This document shows, piece by piece, positions 52,830-62,155 of a stretch of DNA of 64,000 nt (position 1 is the stretch's first letter; every line of letters begins with the position of its first letter). The stretch covers positions 186,001-250,000 of the forward strand of contig JAEZGN010000021.1 of assembly GCA_023437305.1 (NCBI GenBank), in the 5' to 3' direction. The translations under genes were made by a program, and so were the position numbers. The notes below the pieces were generated by a model that was not told the origin of the DNA, made no database searches, and worked only from the letters and a program-made list of their open reading frames with translations. The stretch comes from Bacteroidota bacterium. Lineage in GTDB: Bacteria; Bacteroidota; Bacteroidia; Bacteroidales; Dysgonomonadaceae.

Positions 52830-55148
52830 TCAGAACTTAAAGTTCCACGAAATTGAAGGTACAACACTAAACAAATAAATCATATACGATTCGGATTCAG
52901 ACCTGTCATCCTTATTTTGCCTAAAGCCAAACATATAAGGATTTTTACGAGCGTAAGCATTATACAATCCAAACGAAAGCTCCGATGTATATTTCTTTGT
53001 TTTCTTTAATACACACATAGCCCCCAAATCGAGACGATGATAAGAAGGAGCCCTGTACTGGTTTCTGCCTTCGTAATAATATATAGCATGCCCGTCGACA
53101 ACATATTTACCCGAAGGAAATGTCATGGGGCTACCCGTAGCAAAAACCCACGTAGCCGACAATGTCCACTTTTTGCTCAGTTCATAAATACCAACAGCAG
53201 AAATATCGTGCATCCTATCCTGATTGGCAGCATACCATTTACCGTCATTTATTTTGTCTATTTTACGTTCGCTACGAGACAGCGTATAGCCTACCCAACC
53301 ATTGAAACGACCGTATTTCTTTTTCAGAAAAAGCTCCAATCCGTAAGCTCTTCCTTTGCCAAACAAAAGCTCTGTTTCTATAACTTCCTTAGCCCTTACA
53401 TCTGCCCCATCTTTATAATCTATCTGATTTTTCAGGTCTTTGTAATATACCTCAGCACTAAACTCAAAAATATTATTCTGAAAGTTGCGAAAATACCCCA
53501 ACGATACTTGATTAGCCACCTCGGGTTTTATGTAATTGGTATTGGATATCCAACGGTCGATAGGACTAGATAAGTTCGATGTAGTGAGAAGATGCAAGTG
53601 CTGCATTGTACGTGCATAAGCAGCCTTAATAGACGACGACTCATTTAGCTGATATGCCATCGAAAGGCGAGGTTCTATATTCCAGTATGTTTTAAAAAAC
53701 TCTCCCGACTTGGTCGAAATTGTATCCTTTATGGACTGGTCTTCTTCATTGAAGGTATAATAATCGCTTCCGCCCAGCACACTGAAAGAAGACAGCCGAA
53801 TGCCATAACTAAACTCCAACTTATCGCTAAGCTTCATATCGTTAGAGGCATACAATGTATTTTCCCATGAATATCGATGGGCATATGGCGATACTGTTAG
53901 CTGAGAAGGGTCTCTACTCACCAACTCTCCGGGTACGATCTGATGATATATAGAGTTGAATCCCAAGCGTATCAAATTCTTTTCGTTGGGATAGAATACA
54001 AAATCCTGATTGAAATTAACATCTCTTATCCGCGACATAACATTAAGCCCCGTAGTGAGGTCTACACTTACATTATACTTGTAGTCGGTATACGAAAGTG
54101 CGGTTGAGGAAACCTTTTTCGAGTCAAAAATATGATTCCATTTCAGAGCGGCAATTGTATTACCCCAATCCATTGTAGCTATTTGATCAAGTCCTAACTT
54201 ATCTTTTCCATGATAGGCTGTCAACGTGAGCTTGTCTTTATTCGACAAAGCATAAGTAAGTTTTGCATTCAGATCATAAAAATATAACGTCGACCCTTTC
54301 ACCTGCTCTACCCCCATGGCACGAGCTAAGGCATCGGCATAGGTACGTCTGGCAGAAACAATAAAAGATGATTTTTCTTTCTGTATGGGTCCCTCAATTG
54401 TAAGTCGTGATGAGATCAGTCCAATCCCCCCGTTCATGTGATAGTTTTTCAAATCACCATCGCGCATGCTCACATCGAGTGTCGAAGACAACCTTCCTCC
54501 ATATTGGGCAGGCATAGACCCCTTATAGATAGTCATATTATCTACAGCATCGGAATTGAATGTTGAGAAAAAGCCAAAAAGATGAGAAGGATTATACACT
54601 GTTGCATTATCGAGCAGTATCAGATTTTGATCACTACTCCCTCCCCGCACATAAAATCCAATATTGCCTTCTCCCGCAGTTTGTACTCCGGGAAGCAATT
54701 GAATTGTCTTCAAAATGTCCCTTTCGCCAAACAACACAGGGATTTTATTCATCGATTCTATTTCCAGCTTTTCTACTCCCGACTGCACACGCTTCACATT
54801 CTCATCAGATTTTACAGCTAGTACTTCTATCTCTTGGAGAGAAAAAACATCTTTAGTCAGCGTAATATTTTGAGAGACATCTGCATCTATCCTAATCTTA
54901 ATGTGTTTTGTATCATATCCCAACAGTTTGAATATAATATTATACTCGCCCGAAGGCATTTGCAGAGAGAAGCTGCCGCTAGCATCGCTAAAACCTGAAG
55001 CTTGAGTATATTCTTTTGCAGCAATGGCAACCCCGGCGAGCGGAGTACTATCGCCTTCACTATATATTTTGCCGCTGAACACATATTTTGTTTGAGAAAA
55101 AGCAGCAATAGCAGAAAATAATATAATCACAGTAAAAAGATGCTTCAT
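52830..55148 (-). CDS. TonB-dependent outer-membrane receptor with carboxypeptidase-like N-domain
   Basis: It has 772 residues: a signal peptide (about 1-18), a carboxypeptidase-regulatory-like domain (about 22-105), a plug with IPVLFGERDILKTIQLLPGVQ and GFYVRGGSSDQNLILLDNATVYNP (about 130-215), and a barrel ending SISWNFKF with terminal Phe. Its paralogue class differs from SusC proteins by its shorter length and pairing with DUF4249 instead of SusD. It probably imports a metal complex, peptide or other small ligand. A TATCTTTG box (minus strand, 55243-55236) lies upstream. Confidence 0.92.
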   Translation of the reverse strand: MKHLFTVIILFSAIAAFSQTKYVFSGKIYSEGDSTPLAGVAIAAKEYTQASGFSDASGSFSLQMPSGEYNIIFKLLGYDTKHIKIRIDADVSQNITLTKDVFSLQEIEVLAVKSDENVKRVQSGVEKLEIESMNKIPVLFGERDILKTIQLLPGVQTAGEGNIGFYVRGGSSDQNLILLDNATVYNPSHLFGFFSTFNSDAVDNMTIYKGSMPAQYGGRLSSTLDVSMRDGDLKNYHMNGGIGLISSRLTIEGPIQKEKSSFIVSARRTYADALARAMGVEQVKGSTLYFYDLNAKLTYALSNKDKLTLTAYHGKDKLGLDQIATMDWGNTIAALKWNHIFDSKKVSSTALSYTDYKYNVSVDLTTGLNVMSRIRDVNFNQDFVFYPNEKNLIRLGFNSIYHQIVPGELVSRDPSQLTVSPYAHRYSWENTLYASNDMKLSDKLEFSYGIRLSSFSVLGGSDYYTFNEEDQSIKDTISTKSGEFFKTYWNIEPRLSMAYQLNESSSIKAAYARTMQHLHLLTTSNLSSPIDRWISNTNYIKPEVANQVSLGYFRNFQNNIFEFSAEVYYKDLKNQIDYKDGADVRAKEVIETELLFGKGRAYGLELFLKKKYGRFNGWVGYTLSRSERKIDKINDGKWYAANQDRMHDISAVGIYELSKKWTLSATWVFATGSPMTFPSGKYVVDGHAIYYYEGRNQYRAPSYHRLDLGAMCVLKKTKKYTSELSFGLYNAYARKNPYMFGFRQNKDDRSESESYMIYLFSVVPSISWNFKF

Positions 55149-55636
55149 ATTGGCTTACTTCATCCGTGAAATTTATATATCAATCGGAATAAATTATCTT
55201 ATCTTCCAATGATTCTATATTAGGGTTGGAATTGCACAAAGATAAAATTAATTTATTAAGAATCTGTTTTTTCGTTTGGCACAAAATTTTAATTTGTTCT
55301 AAAAATCATCTACATTCGGCTTGTCGCCCTTACGTTTTTTAACATTTGGAAAAAGCATATTAGATAAGAGAGTTTCGTTTCTCGGCATAAGAACCAACAT
55401 AAACAAGAATATAATTTAAACAAAATACGACAATGATCTATTTCAAACAGTTAATTCGCAAGAATAACCCTAAGTTCTGGTTAAAAAAAAGCAATAAATC
55501 AATTATTCGAATATTTTTTAATTAAAATAAATAACTTTACAATCTCAAAATAAATTGCCTAATAATTCTGTCTGCATTTGCAGGCAAACAACATGTTAAT
55601 AATTAAAGTAATTTAATATAGTAATCTAATAGAACA
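55149..55636. other. divergent intergenic region, 488 bp, no gene seen
   Basis: It separates the leftward TonB receptor from the rightward GH92 gene. A TATCTTTG -7 box for the receptor lies at 55243-55236 on the minus strand. A TAACTTTA sequence near 55532 may be a weak -7 box for GH92. CTGCATTTGCAG near 55570 is a short inverted repeat. A 30-codon frame from the ATG near 55432 has no recognisable features. No RNA gene was recognised. Confidence 0.5.
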
Positions 55637-57919
55637 ATGACATTTAATTTAATCAGAATGACCAAGGCCACCACATTATGGCTTATTTTGTGTGGATTTT
55701 TAAGTTCTTGTGAGGGGACGAAACAATTGGATGCGACACCAAATCTAACACAGTTTGTCGATCCATATATCGGAACCGGCGACCATGGACACGTATTTGT
55801 AGGAGCAAACGTACCTTTTGGATTGATTCAGTTAGGACCAACAAACTATTCGCAAGGATGGGATTGGTGCTCGGGGTATCATATTTCAGATTCTACCATT
55901 ATCGGTTTTGGACATATGCACCTTAGTGGAACCGGTATTGGCGACTTAGGAGATATTTCGTTCATGCCTGCAACAGGTAACGTAATTCTAAAAAGAGGAG
56001 ATCTTAAAGATCCTAAATCAGGAATATATTCTTTATTCAGACGTGAGACCGAAAAGGTAAAAGCTGGATACTATGCAGTTCATCTCGACAGATTTAATGT
56101 AGATGTGGAATTAACCGCAACTAAAAGAGTTGGGTTCCACAAATATACATTCCCTCAGTCAGACTCGGCAAAGGTTATCATCGACCTGCAACATGGTATC
56201 GGCTGGGACAGCCCTATGGAAGGATATCTTGTTCAAGAAAATGACTCTGTTATATCGGGATACCGCTATTCGAAAGGATGGGCTGTAGATCAACGCATAT
56301 TCTTCACAGCAGTATTTTCTAAACCAATGAAGCAATTTGTAGTATCAGATTCTACAGAGGTAAAAACAGGTAATAGCATCAATGCAAGAAAAGCATACGG
56401 ACAGGTATTGTTCGACACAAAGGATAAAGAAAATGTATATGTTAAAGTAGCTATTTCTCCAGTAAGCATCGAAAATGCAAAATTAAACATGCAAGCCGAA
56501 CTACCGGGATGGAACTTTGAGCAAACAATTGCTAATGCAGACAAAGCATGGAACGAAGAGTTGAGCAAAATACAGATAGAAACAAACGATGCAGCAGCAA
56601 AACGTGTATTCTATACAGCTCTTTATCACACGATGATTGCACCATCCGAGTTTTGCGATGTGAATAACGATTACAGAGGCTCTGACGGGCAAATGCACCA
56701 GAAGGGAACATTCAAAAATTATACTACATTCTCTTTGTGGGATACTTACAGAGCCGCTCATCCGTTGATGACTATTATTCATCCTGAAAAAATGAGCGAT
56801 ATCGTAAACACAATGCTTACCATATATCAGCAACAAGGCAAGCTTCCGGTATGGCACCTGATGGGTTGCGAAACAGACTGTATGGTAGGTAACCCGGGAA
56901 TATCTGTTGTAGCAGATGCTATTTTGAAAGGTTATGACGGATTTGACAAAGACCTTGCATACGAAGCAATGAAAAAGTCGGCTATGCTAGACGAAAGAGG
57001 CTTAAAGTATCTGAAAGAGTATGGCTATATCCCTTACGATAAAGAAAACGAAAGTGTAGCTAAAACAATGGAATATGCTATTGCAGACTGGACAATTGCG
57101 CAGGTAGCTCAAAAAATGGGAAAAACTGAGGATTATGAATATTTCTTGAAACGCAGTAAAGCATATACTCACTATTTCGACAAATCAACAGGATTTATGA
57201 GAGGTCTTTCTTCGGATGGTAAATTCAGAACACCATTCAATCCGTTCGAATCTGTTCATCGCGAAAACGACTATACAGAAGGAAATGCTTGGCAATATAC
57301 ATGGTTAGTTCCTCATGATGTACAAGGACTTGTAGACCTGTTTGGAAGCAAGGAAAAATTTGTACAGAAACTGGATTCTTTATTCATCGTAGAAGGATCA
57401 TTAGGAAAAGATGCTTCTCCTGACATCAGTGGATTGATCGGTCAATACGCTCACGGAAACGAACCTAGCCACCATGTAATCTATATGTATCCATACGTAG
57501 GTCAACCTTGGAAAACTGCTGAAAAAGCACGTGAAGTGATGTCTGTAATGTATCATGATCAACCTGCCGGTCTTTCAGGAAATGAAGACGTAGGACAAAT
57601 GTCGGCATGGTATGTATTGTCAGCTCTTGGATTTTACCAGGTTGAACCTGCCGGAGGAAAATATATCTTCGGTAGTCCGATTGTAGATAAAGCAACCGTG
57701 AAGGTTAAAGATGGCAAGGTATTGAACATTGTAGCAAAAAACAACAGTGCTGCAAACAAGTATATCCAGAGCGTAACGCTTAACGGACAGCCTTACGACA
57801 AATATTATATCAACTTCAATGATATTATCAATGGCGGTACACTCGAGTTTACAATGGGAGATAAACCTTCCGAAACTTGGGGCACAACTGTAGATGTTAT
57901 ACAAACAAGTGCGAAATAA
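55637..57919 (+). CDS. GH92 alpha-mannosidase lipoprotein
   Basis: It has 760 residues (a second ATG at 55658 is an alternative start) with lipobox LSSC. GH92 enzymes are calcium-dependent inverting exo-alpha-mannosidases, mostly alpha-1,2, -1,3, -1,4 or -1,6. Domain order is an N-terminal beta-sandwich (about 35-270; DHGHVFVGANVPFGLIQLGP near the start) and an (alpha/alpha)6 catalytic domain (about 285-750). Hallmarks are TFSLWDTYRAAHPL, EGNAWQYTWLVPHD, GNEPSHH with the general-acid Glu, and GNEDVGQMSAWYV with the base Asp. It stands alone with a terminator 24 bases after the stop. The mannan PUL lies 13 kb upstream, so co-function is plausible. Confidence 0.93.
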   Translation: MTFNLIRMTKATTLWLILCGFLSSCEGTKQLDATPNLTQFVDPYIGTGDHGHVFVGANVPFGLIQLGPTNYSQGWDWCSGYHISDSTIIGFGHMHLSGTGIGDLGDISFMPATGNVILKRGDLKDPKSGIYSLFRRETEKVKAGYYAVHLDRFNVDVELTATKRVGFHKYTFPQSDSAKVIIDLQHGIGWDSPMEGYLVQENDSVISGYRYSKGWAVDQRIFFTAVFSKPMKQFVVSDSTEVKTGNSINARKAYGQVLFDTKDKENVYVKVAISPVSIENAKLNMQAELPGWNFEQTIANADKAWNEELSKIQIETNDAAAKRVFYTALYHTMIAPSEFCDVNNDYRGSDGQMHQKGTFKNYTTFSLWDTYRAAHPLMTIIHPEKMSDIVNTMLTIYQQQGKLPVWHLMGCETDCMVGNPGISVVADAILKGYDGFDKDLAYEAMKKSAMLDERGLKYLKEYGYIPYDKENESVAKTMEYAIADWTIAQVAQKMGKTEDYEYFLKRSKAYTHYFDKSTGFMRGLSSDGKFRTPFNPFESVHRENDYTEGNAWQYTWLVPHDVQGLVDLFGSKEKFVQKLDSLFIVEGSLGKDASPDISGLIGQYAHGNEPSHHVIYMYPYVGQPWKTAEKAREVMSVMYHDQPAGLSGNEDVGQMSAWYVLSALGFYQVEPAGGKYIFGSPIVDKATVKVKDGKVLNIVAKNNSAANKYIQSVTLNGQPYDKYYINFNDIINGGTLEFTMGDKPSETWGTTVDVIQTSAK

Positions 57920-57943
57920 GCAAATACGATAATTATTTATATG

Positions 57944-57980
57944 AGAAAAGCGAGAGTATAAACTTTCGCTTTTCTTTTTT
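57944..57980 (+). terminator. Rho-independent terminator of the GH92 gene
   Basis: AGAAAAGCGA and TCGCTTTTCT form a 10-bp stem around a 12-base loop, with the T-rich arm continuing into a T run. A TATCTTTG box follows at 57983-57990 and may start the DUF5009 transcript. Confidence 0.85.
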
Positions 57981-58034
57981 TATATCTTTGTCTTTTAGCG
58001 AAATATAATCTTAATAATCTAACCAGACCACTTT

Positions 58035-59222
58035 ATGACTTCTGCGCCCACCGAAAAACCCAAGCGTATAGCATCGATAGATATATACAGAGCTTTGACT
58101 ATGTTTTTTATGATTTTTGTGAACGACCTATGGAGTGTGAACAATGTACCCCATTGGCTCGAACATGCGGCCGCAAATGAAGATATGCTCGGCTTCTCGG
58201 ATATTGTCTTCCCTTCGTTTCTCTTTATTCTAGGGATGTCTATCCCCTTGGCCATTGAGATAAGAAAGAAGAAAGGCGATTCGAACAGCGAGATTCTGAA
58301 GCACATCATTATTCGTTCTATCGCTCTTCTGGTAATGGGTTTATTTACTGTTAACCTCGAATCGGGCGTAGCGGCGAGCATAGGCATCAGCAAACCTATA
58401 TTTACATTGATTATGCTTCTGGCTTTTTTCCTTATCTGGAATGTATACCCCAAGACAGAGAATAAGACGAGGCAGAATTTATATTCCGGATTGAAAATTA
58501 TAGGTATCGTCATTCTGGCTATACTAGCTTTTATGTTTAGAGATGCAGATGGAGGTGTTTTTCAGCCTCGTTGGTGGGGTATACTGGGACTTATCGGATG
58601 GACATATCTGCTATGTGCCATTTTGTATCTATTCCTAAACAAAAATAAAGGCTACCTCATTGTTGCCCTCTTTGCTTTTATACTACTATGTATTGGGGGA
58701 TCGAATCATTGGCTGGGTATCTTTGATGGGATCATTCCCGGTAATGGATGCTTCCACGCTTTTACAATGAGTGGGATGCTCATATCTTTGCTTTTCAATC
58801 AGTCTGATTTAAATATTGGTATAAAGAAAAAGATGTTATTATCAACTTTCATCGGTATCATATTCATTTTAGGAGGGTTTGCTGCTCACAATTTTTGGAT
58901 TGTATCTAAAATACAGGCTACACCTACGTGGCTATTCTTATGCACAGGAATTTCTATCCTTTTGTATGTATTGATGTACTGGTTGACCGACATTCAAAAT
59001 AAAGCATCTTGGTTTAGCATTATAAAACCGGCAGGAACAGCCACGCTTACCTGCTACTTGATTCCTTATTTTTTATATGCCATTTTCGTTTTAACGTCAT
59101 TTTCTCTTCCCGAATCATTGACCACCTCTCCTATCGGATTAGTAAAATGTATTGTTTTTGCATTTTTGACTATTGGGATTACAGCTCTATTGGGAAAAAT
59201 GCATATAAAATTAAAAATATAG
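58035..59222 (+). CDS. DUF5009 / heparan-alpha-glucosaminide N-acetyltransferase-like membrane protein
   Basis: It has 395 residues with about 10 hydrophobic helices. The opening RIASIDIYRALTMFFMIFVND and the DIVFPSFLFILGMSIPLAI segment fit the DUF5009/HGSNAT-like acyltransferase-3 relatives. In HGSNAT an acetyl group crosses the membrane from cytoplasmic acetyl-CoA to a sugar amine; the bacterial members have unknown acceptors. Here the expected acceptor could be a periplasmic or envelope sugar. It has its own likely promoter at 57983-57990 and no obvious operon partner. Confidence 0.82.
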   Translation: MTSAPTEKPKRIASIDIYRALTMFFMIFVNDLWSVNNVPHWLEHAAANEDMLGFSDIVFPSFLFILGMSIPLAIEIRKKKGDSNSEILKHIIIRSIALLVMGLFTVNLESGVAASIGISKPIFTLIMLLAFFLIWNVYPKTENKTRQNLYSGLKIIGIVILAILAFMFRDADGGVFQPRWWGILGLIGWTYLLCAILYLFLNKNKGYLIVALFAFILLCIGGSNHWLGIFDGIIPGNGCFHAFTMSGMLISLLFNQSDLNIGIKKKMLLSTFIGIIFILGGFAAHNFWIVSKIQATPTWLFLCTGISILLYVLMYWLTDIQNKASWFSIIKPAGTATLTCYLIPYFLYAIFVLTSFSLPESLTTSPIGLVKCIVFAFLTIGITALLGKMHIKLKI

Positions 59223-59330
59223 GGGCTTGTTGCATTTTTAGTAAACAATTGGAAAATAGGCTAATAAAAAACACCTTCAAAATAGTGCGTCAAAATTTAG
59301 ATAGATTTTCCAAAAAATGTATGGAAATTG

Positions 59331-59361
59331 TTTTGTAGAATAAAAAAATTGCATACCTTTG
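59331..59361 (+). promoter_or_regulatory. promoter of tRNA-Val
   Basis: TTTTG (59331-59335), an 18-base spacer and TACCTTTG (59354-59361) match the Bacteroidota consensus. The -7 box is identical to that of the tRNA-Tyr/Gly unit. The mature tRNA starts 34 bases after it. Confidence 0.8.
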
Positions 59362-59394
59362 CCACGCATTTGAGAGAAAATGCAACCCCAAAAA

Positions 59395-59469
59395 GGGCGT
59401 TTAGCTCAGCTGGTTCAGAGCATCTGCCTTACAAGCAGAGGGTCGGCGGTTCGAATCCGTCAACGCCCA
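59395..59469 (+). tRNA. tRNA-Val (anticodon TAC)
   Basis: Acceptor GGGCGTT pairs with AACGCCC, discriminator A. The D-arm (TAGCTCAGCTGGTTCAGAGCA), anticodon loop CTTACAA (TAC) and T-arm (GGCGGTTCGAATCCGTC) are all canonical. CCA is not encoded. It has 75 bases, its own promoter, and a terminator just downstream. Confidence 0.96.
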
Positions 59470-59476
59470 CCGAGAT

Positions 59477-59510
59477 AAAAAAGACTTACGAGAAACCGTA
59501 GGTCTTTTTT
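59477..59510. terminator. bidirectional terminator between tRNA-Val and the FGGY kinase gene
   Basis: AAAAAAGACTTACG and CGTAGGTCTTTTTT pair over 14 positions with one G-T pair and a 6-base loop. Both strands end in T runs. On the minus strand it lies 83 bases past the kinase stop and may end that operon too. Confidence 0.88.
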
Positions 59511-59593
59511 GTTGTTATATACAGTGTACACACAATTATTCTATATTTTTCTTACTAGCCCTATTTCTTATAAAGCAGCCTTTTAATTTACTC

Positions 59594-60934
59594 TCAACAA
59601 AAATCTTTGTACGTTTTAATATAACCACCCCCTACAATAGCGCATTTACAGGCTCCGAAAGCGGTCTCTTCTTGGTATGAAGATTGAATAAGTTCCCGCT
59701 GAAAGCTATTTTCCATTATCTTCCTCAGAAGTACATTCTTTTTTATTCCATTACCGGAGCCAACCAGTATTGTTTTTTCTTTTGTTATATATTCGGGAAT
59801 TAGTTTATAGAATTCCAATAATTCGTTGCATACGCCTTTAGTAAAACCGATAATGAGATTTTCAGGAGTGAGATTAGAAGTCGATATATTTATAATACTA
59901 CCTCTTTTTTCGGGCTCGGAACGGGTTCCTGCAAAAAGTGTATTGACAATAGGTAAATTATTCGAATATTTTTCATAATCCAAAGTGGAAATTTTCTGAT
60001 AATAGTCAATTTTACCATTATTCTCGTTGAAAAAAAATTCAACTATACTCTCAAATAATTTCTTGAGTATGTCGATTGATTGACCTCCACACAATGCTGC
60101 ACCTACAAGTAAAAAACCTCCACCCGGAAAGGGGCGTGTATCAAGAGGCTTAACACTAACATAAGTCGGAGAATATACTGAAATCTGGCTACTAGTTCCT
60201 ACCATAACATGAATAGAATTATCAATGTTTTGTACAGAACCTAGAAAGCTAGCCTGGTTATCGCCAATGGCTGAATACATAGGCACTTCGTTATAATAAC
60301 CCACTAATTTAGGCGACTCTGCTGTTTCGGGTAAAACAGCAGAGTCTATTCCAACTTTATTTAATGCATCTACATCAAAATCAAGATTCTCGATATCGAA
60401 GAATCCTAAACTTGCAGCATTAGAATAGTCTGTCAACAGAGTTGTGTTTCCGCACAACTTCATTACGACATAGTCCATAATTGTACAGAGCTTTGTAGCA
60501 CCATGGGGCACAATTTGATTTTCAATATTATAGAAATGCGTTACCAATCCGTATCCGGTAGCTAACGAATAACCTGTAGTGTCTGATAGATATTCTGCGT
60601 ATGTTTTGTCATTCTTATATATTTGACTTGCTCTCTCGTCTTGCCATGTATAAAGAGGACTTATAGCGTACCCTTCTTCGTTCACATACAACATTCCATG
60701 CATTTGTCCGCTAAAGCCTATACCTTTTATATTTGAATATCTACCAAAGAATTCACCAATAATATCTGATACAACCTGATATATAATGGTGGCATCCTGT
60801 ATCTTCTCCCAAACATGGGATGACTCTACAGAAGCATTATTCTCTCTGGTAATTGACTCCAATGTCTTATTATCAGGATTATAAACAACACCGCAAATTG
60901 AACTTGTTCCTATATCGATTCCAATAAAATGCAT
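59594..60934 (-). CDS. FGGY-family carbohydrate kinase (sedoheptulokinase-like)
   Basis: It has 446 residues with two actin-like ATPase domains. The N-terminal phosphate motif is FIGIDIGTSSICGVVY. The substrate-contact segment GFSGQMHGMLYV with YTWQDERA is typical of the xylulokinase/sedoheptulokinase branch. The C-terminal half has VMVGTSSQISVY, ALCGGQSIDILKKLFE and ILVGSGNGIKKN. It should phosphorylate a ketose or polyol with ATP; I favour a ketose such as sedoheptulose or fructose from motif pattern, without certainty. It is the last gene of a leftward operon with an MFS transporter (17-base gap) and a GH32-like hydrolase. Confidence 0.85.
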   Translation of the reverse strand: MHFIGIDIGTSSICGVVYNPDNKTLESITRENNASVESSHVWEKIQDATIIYQVVSDIIGEFFGRYSNIKGIGFSGQMHGMLYVNEEGYAISPLYTWQDERASQIYKNDKTYAEYLSDTTGYSLATGYGLVTHFYNIENQIVPHGATKLCTIMDYVVMKLCGNTTLLTDYSNAASLGFFDIENLDFDVDALNKVGIDSAVLPETAESPKLVGYYNEVPMYSAIGDNQASFLGSVQNIDNSIHVMVGTSSQISVYSPTYVSVKPLDTRPFPGGGFLLVGAALCGGQSIDILKKLFESIVEFFFNENNGKIDYYQKISTLDYEKYSNNLPIVNTLFAGTRSEPEKRGSIINISTSNLTPENLIIGFTKGVCNELLEFYKLIPEYITKEKTILVGSGNGIKKNVLLRKIMENSFQRELIQSSYQEETAFGACKCAIVGGGYIKTYKDFC

Positions 60935-60951
60935 ATTTTCTTCTTATATGG

Positions 60952-62124
60952 TTAAAAGTTGTTTTGTTTACTCTCTATGCCTTTTAGTTTGGTTGCCAAC
61001 AGAAGAAGATACGCAACACATACAGTCAAGACTATTACAGCACCTATTTGTCCTCTAAGGCTGTCTGAAGCAAAGCCCATCAATGTGGGGAAAATAGCTC
61101 CTCCCGAAATTCCCATTATCATCAAACCAGATATTTCGTTGCTACGAGTAGGCATATACATCAGTGCTCGTGAGAAAATAATTGGAAATATGTTGGAATT
61201 ACCCAACCCGATAAGAGCAACACAGATATAAATCATAAGAGCTGTATAACTAAAAAATAGGCCTACAACTCCTAACAAAATGGTTAACACGCTAACAATG
61301 AAGAATTTTCTTGCAGGAACTAAAGCTAGGATAAAAGTTCCGGAAAAACAGCCTATTGTACGAAACAGGAAGTAAAGGCTTGTCACATATCCGGCATCAG
61401 TCAAGGTCACCCCCTCTCTTTCCATCAGTAATTTTGGAGCTGTAATATTAACTCCAACATCAATTCCGACATGCACAAGAATACCTAAAAACAAAAACAG
61501 AATCACTTTATTTCCCAATAGACTTATACATTCTTTGAATGTCGAAGGTTTACCTTCTATTACCTGCTCCTTAATATTAGTGATGCCCAAATATACAATG
61601 GCGATCAGTGTCACACCCGCAAATATGGGGAAAAGTAATTTCCAATCGCCATATCTCAAGAGTGCCTGGCCTGCAATTATAGGTGCCATAAACGATGCTA
61701 TAGCCTTCACAAATTGTCCCAAAGTAAGAAAACTTGGTAATTTTTGGTTGCTCACTATATTGGTTACCAAAGGATTTAAAGACACTTGCATAAGTGTATT
61801 ACCTATTCCTATAAATGAGAAACAAACAATCATTGAAACCTTACTATATTCTATATAAGGTATAATAAGCCCAATAAATGTTACTACCTGACTTAGCACG
61901 ACCGTTCTTTTGCGACCTATTTTGTTCATCAATATACTGGTAGGTACCGAAAATACTAGAAACCAGATAAAGACCATTATCGAAAATGAATTAGCCATCG
62001 TATCGGTCAATTCAAAATCGCTTTTTACATAATTAGTAGCTATCCCTACAAGGTCTACGAATCCCATCGTAAAGAAGGCCAGCATAACTGGAATTATTTT
62101 AGGAACAAAACTCTCTTTTTGCAT
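60952..62124 (-). CDS. MFS sugar transporter (FucP/GlcP-like)
   Basis: It is a 390-residue integral membrane protein with 12 predicted helices and a central cytoplasmic loop near residue 180-200. The first loop FVDLVGIATNYVKSDF and the first-half signature NKIGRKRTVVLSQ are MFS hallmarks, as is the repeated GIGNTLMQVSLNPLV / GLGNSNIFPIIFSRAL pair at equivalent helices of the two halves. This pair is typical of the FucP/glucose-galactose branch. It probably imports the sugar released by the GH32-like enzyme for phosphorylation by the FGGY kinase. Confidence 0.88.
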   Translation of the reverse strand: MQKESFVPKIIPVMLAFFTMGFVDLVGIATNYVKSDFELTDTMANSFSIMVFIWFLVFSVPTSILMNKIGRKRTVVLSQVVTFIGLIIPYIEYSKVSMIVCFSFIGIGNTLMQVSLNPLVTNIVSNQKLPSFLTLGQFVKAIASFMAPIIAGQALLRYGDWKLLFPIFAGVTLIAIVYLGITNIKEQVIEGKPSTFKECISLLGNKVILFLFLGILVHVGIDVGVNITAPKLLMEREGVTLTDAGYVTSLYFLFRTIGCFSGTFILALVPARKFFIVSVLTILLGVVGLFFSYTALMIYICVALIGLGNSNIFPIIFSRALMYMPTRSNEISGLMIMGISGGAIFPTLMGFASDSLRGQIGAVIVLTVCVAYLLLLATKLKGIESKQNNF

Positions 62125-62155
62125 AATATTGGCAATAATTTATAAGTTTTTACTT

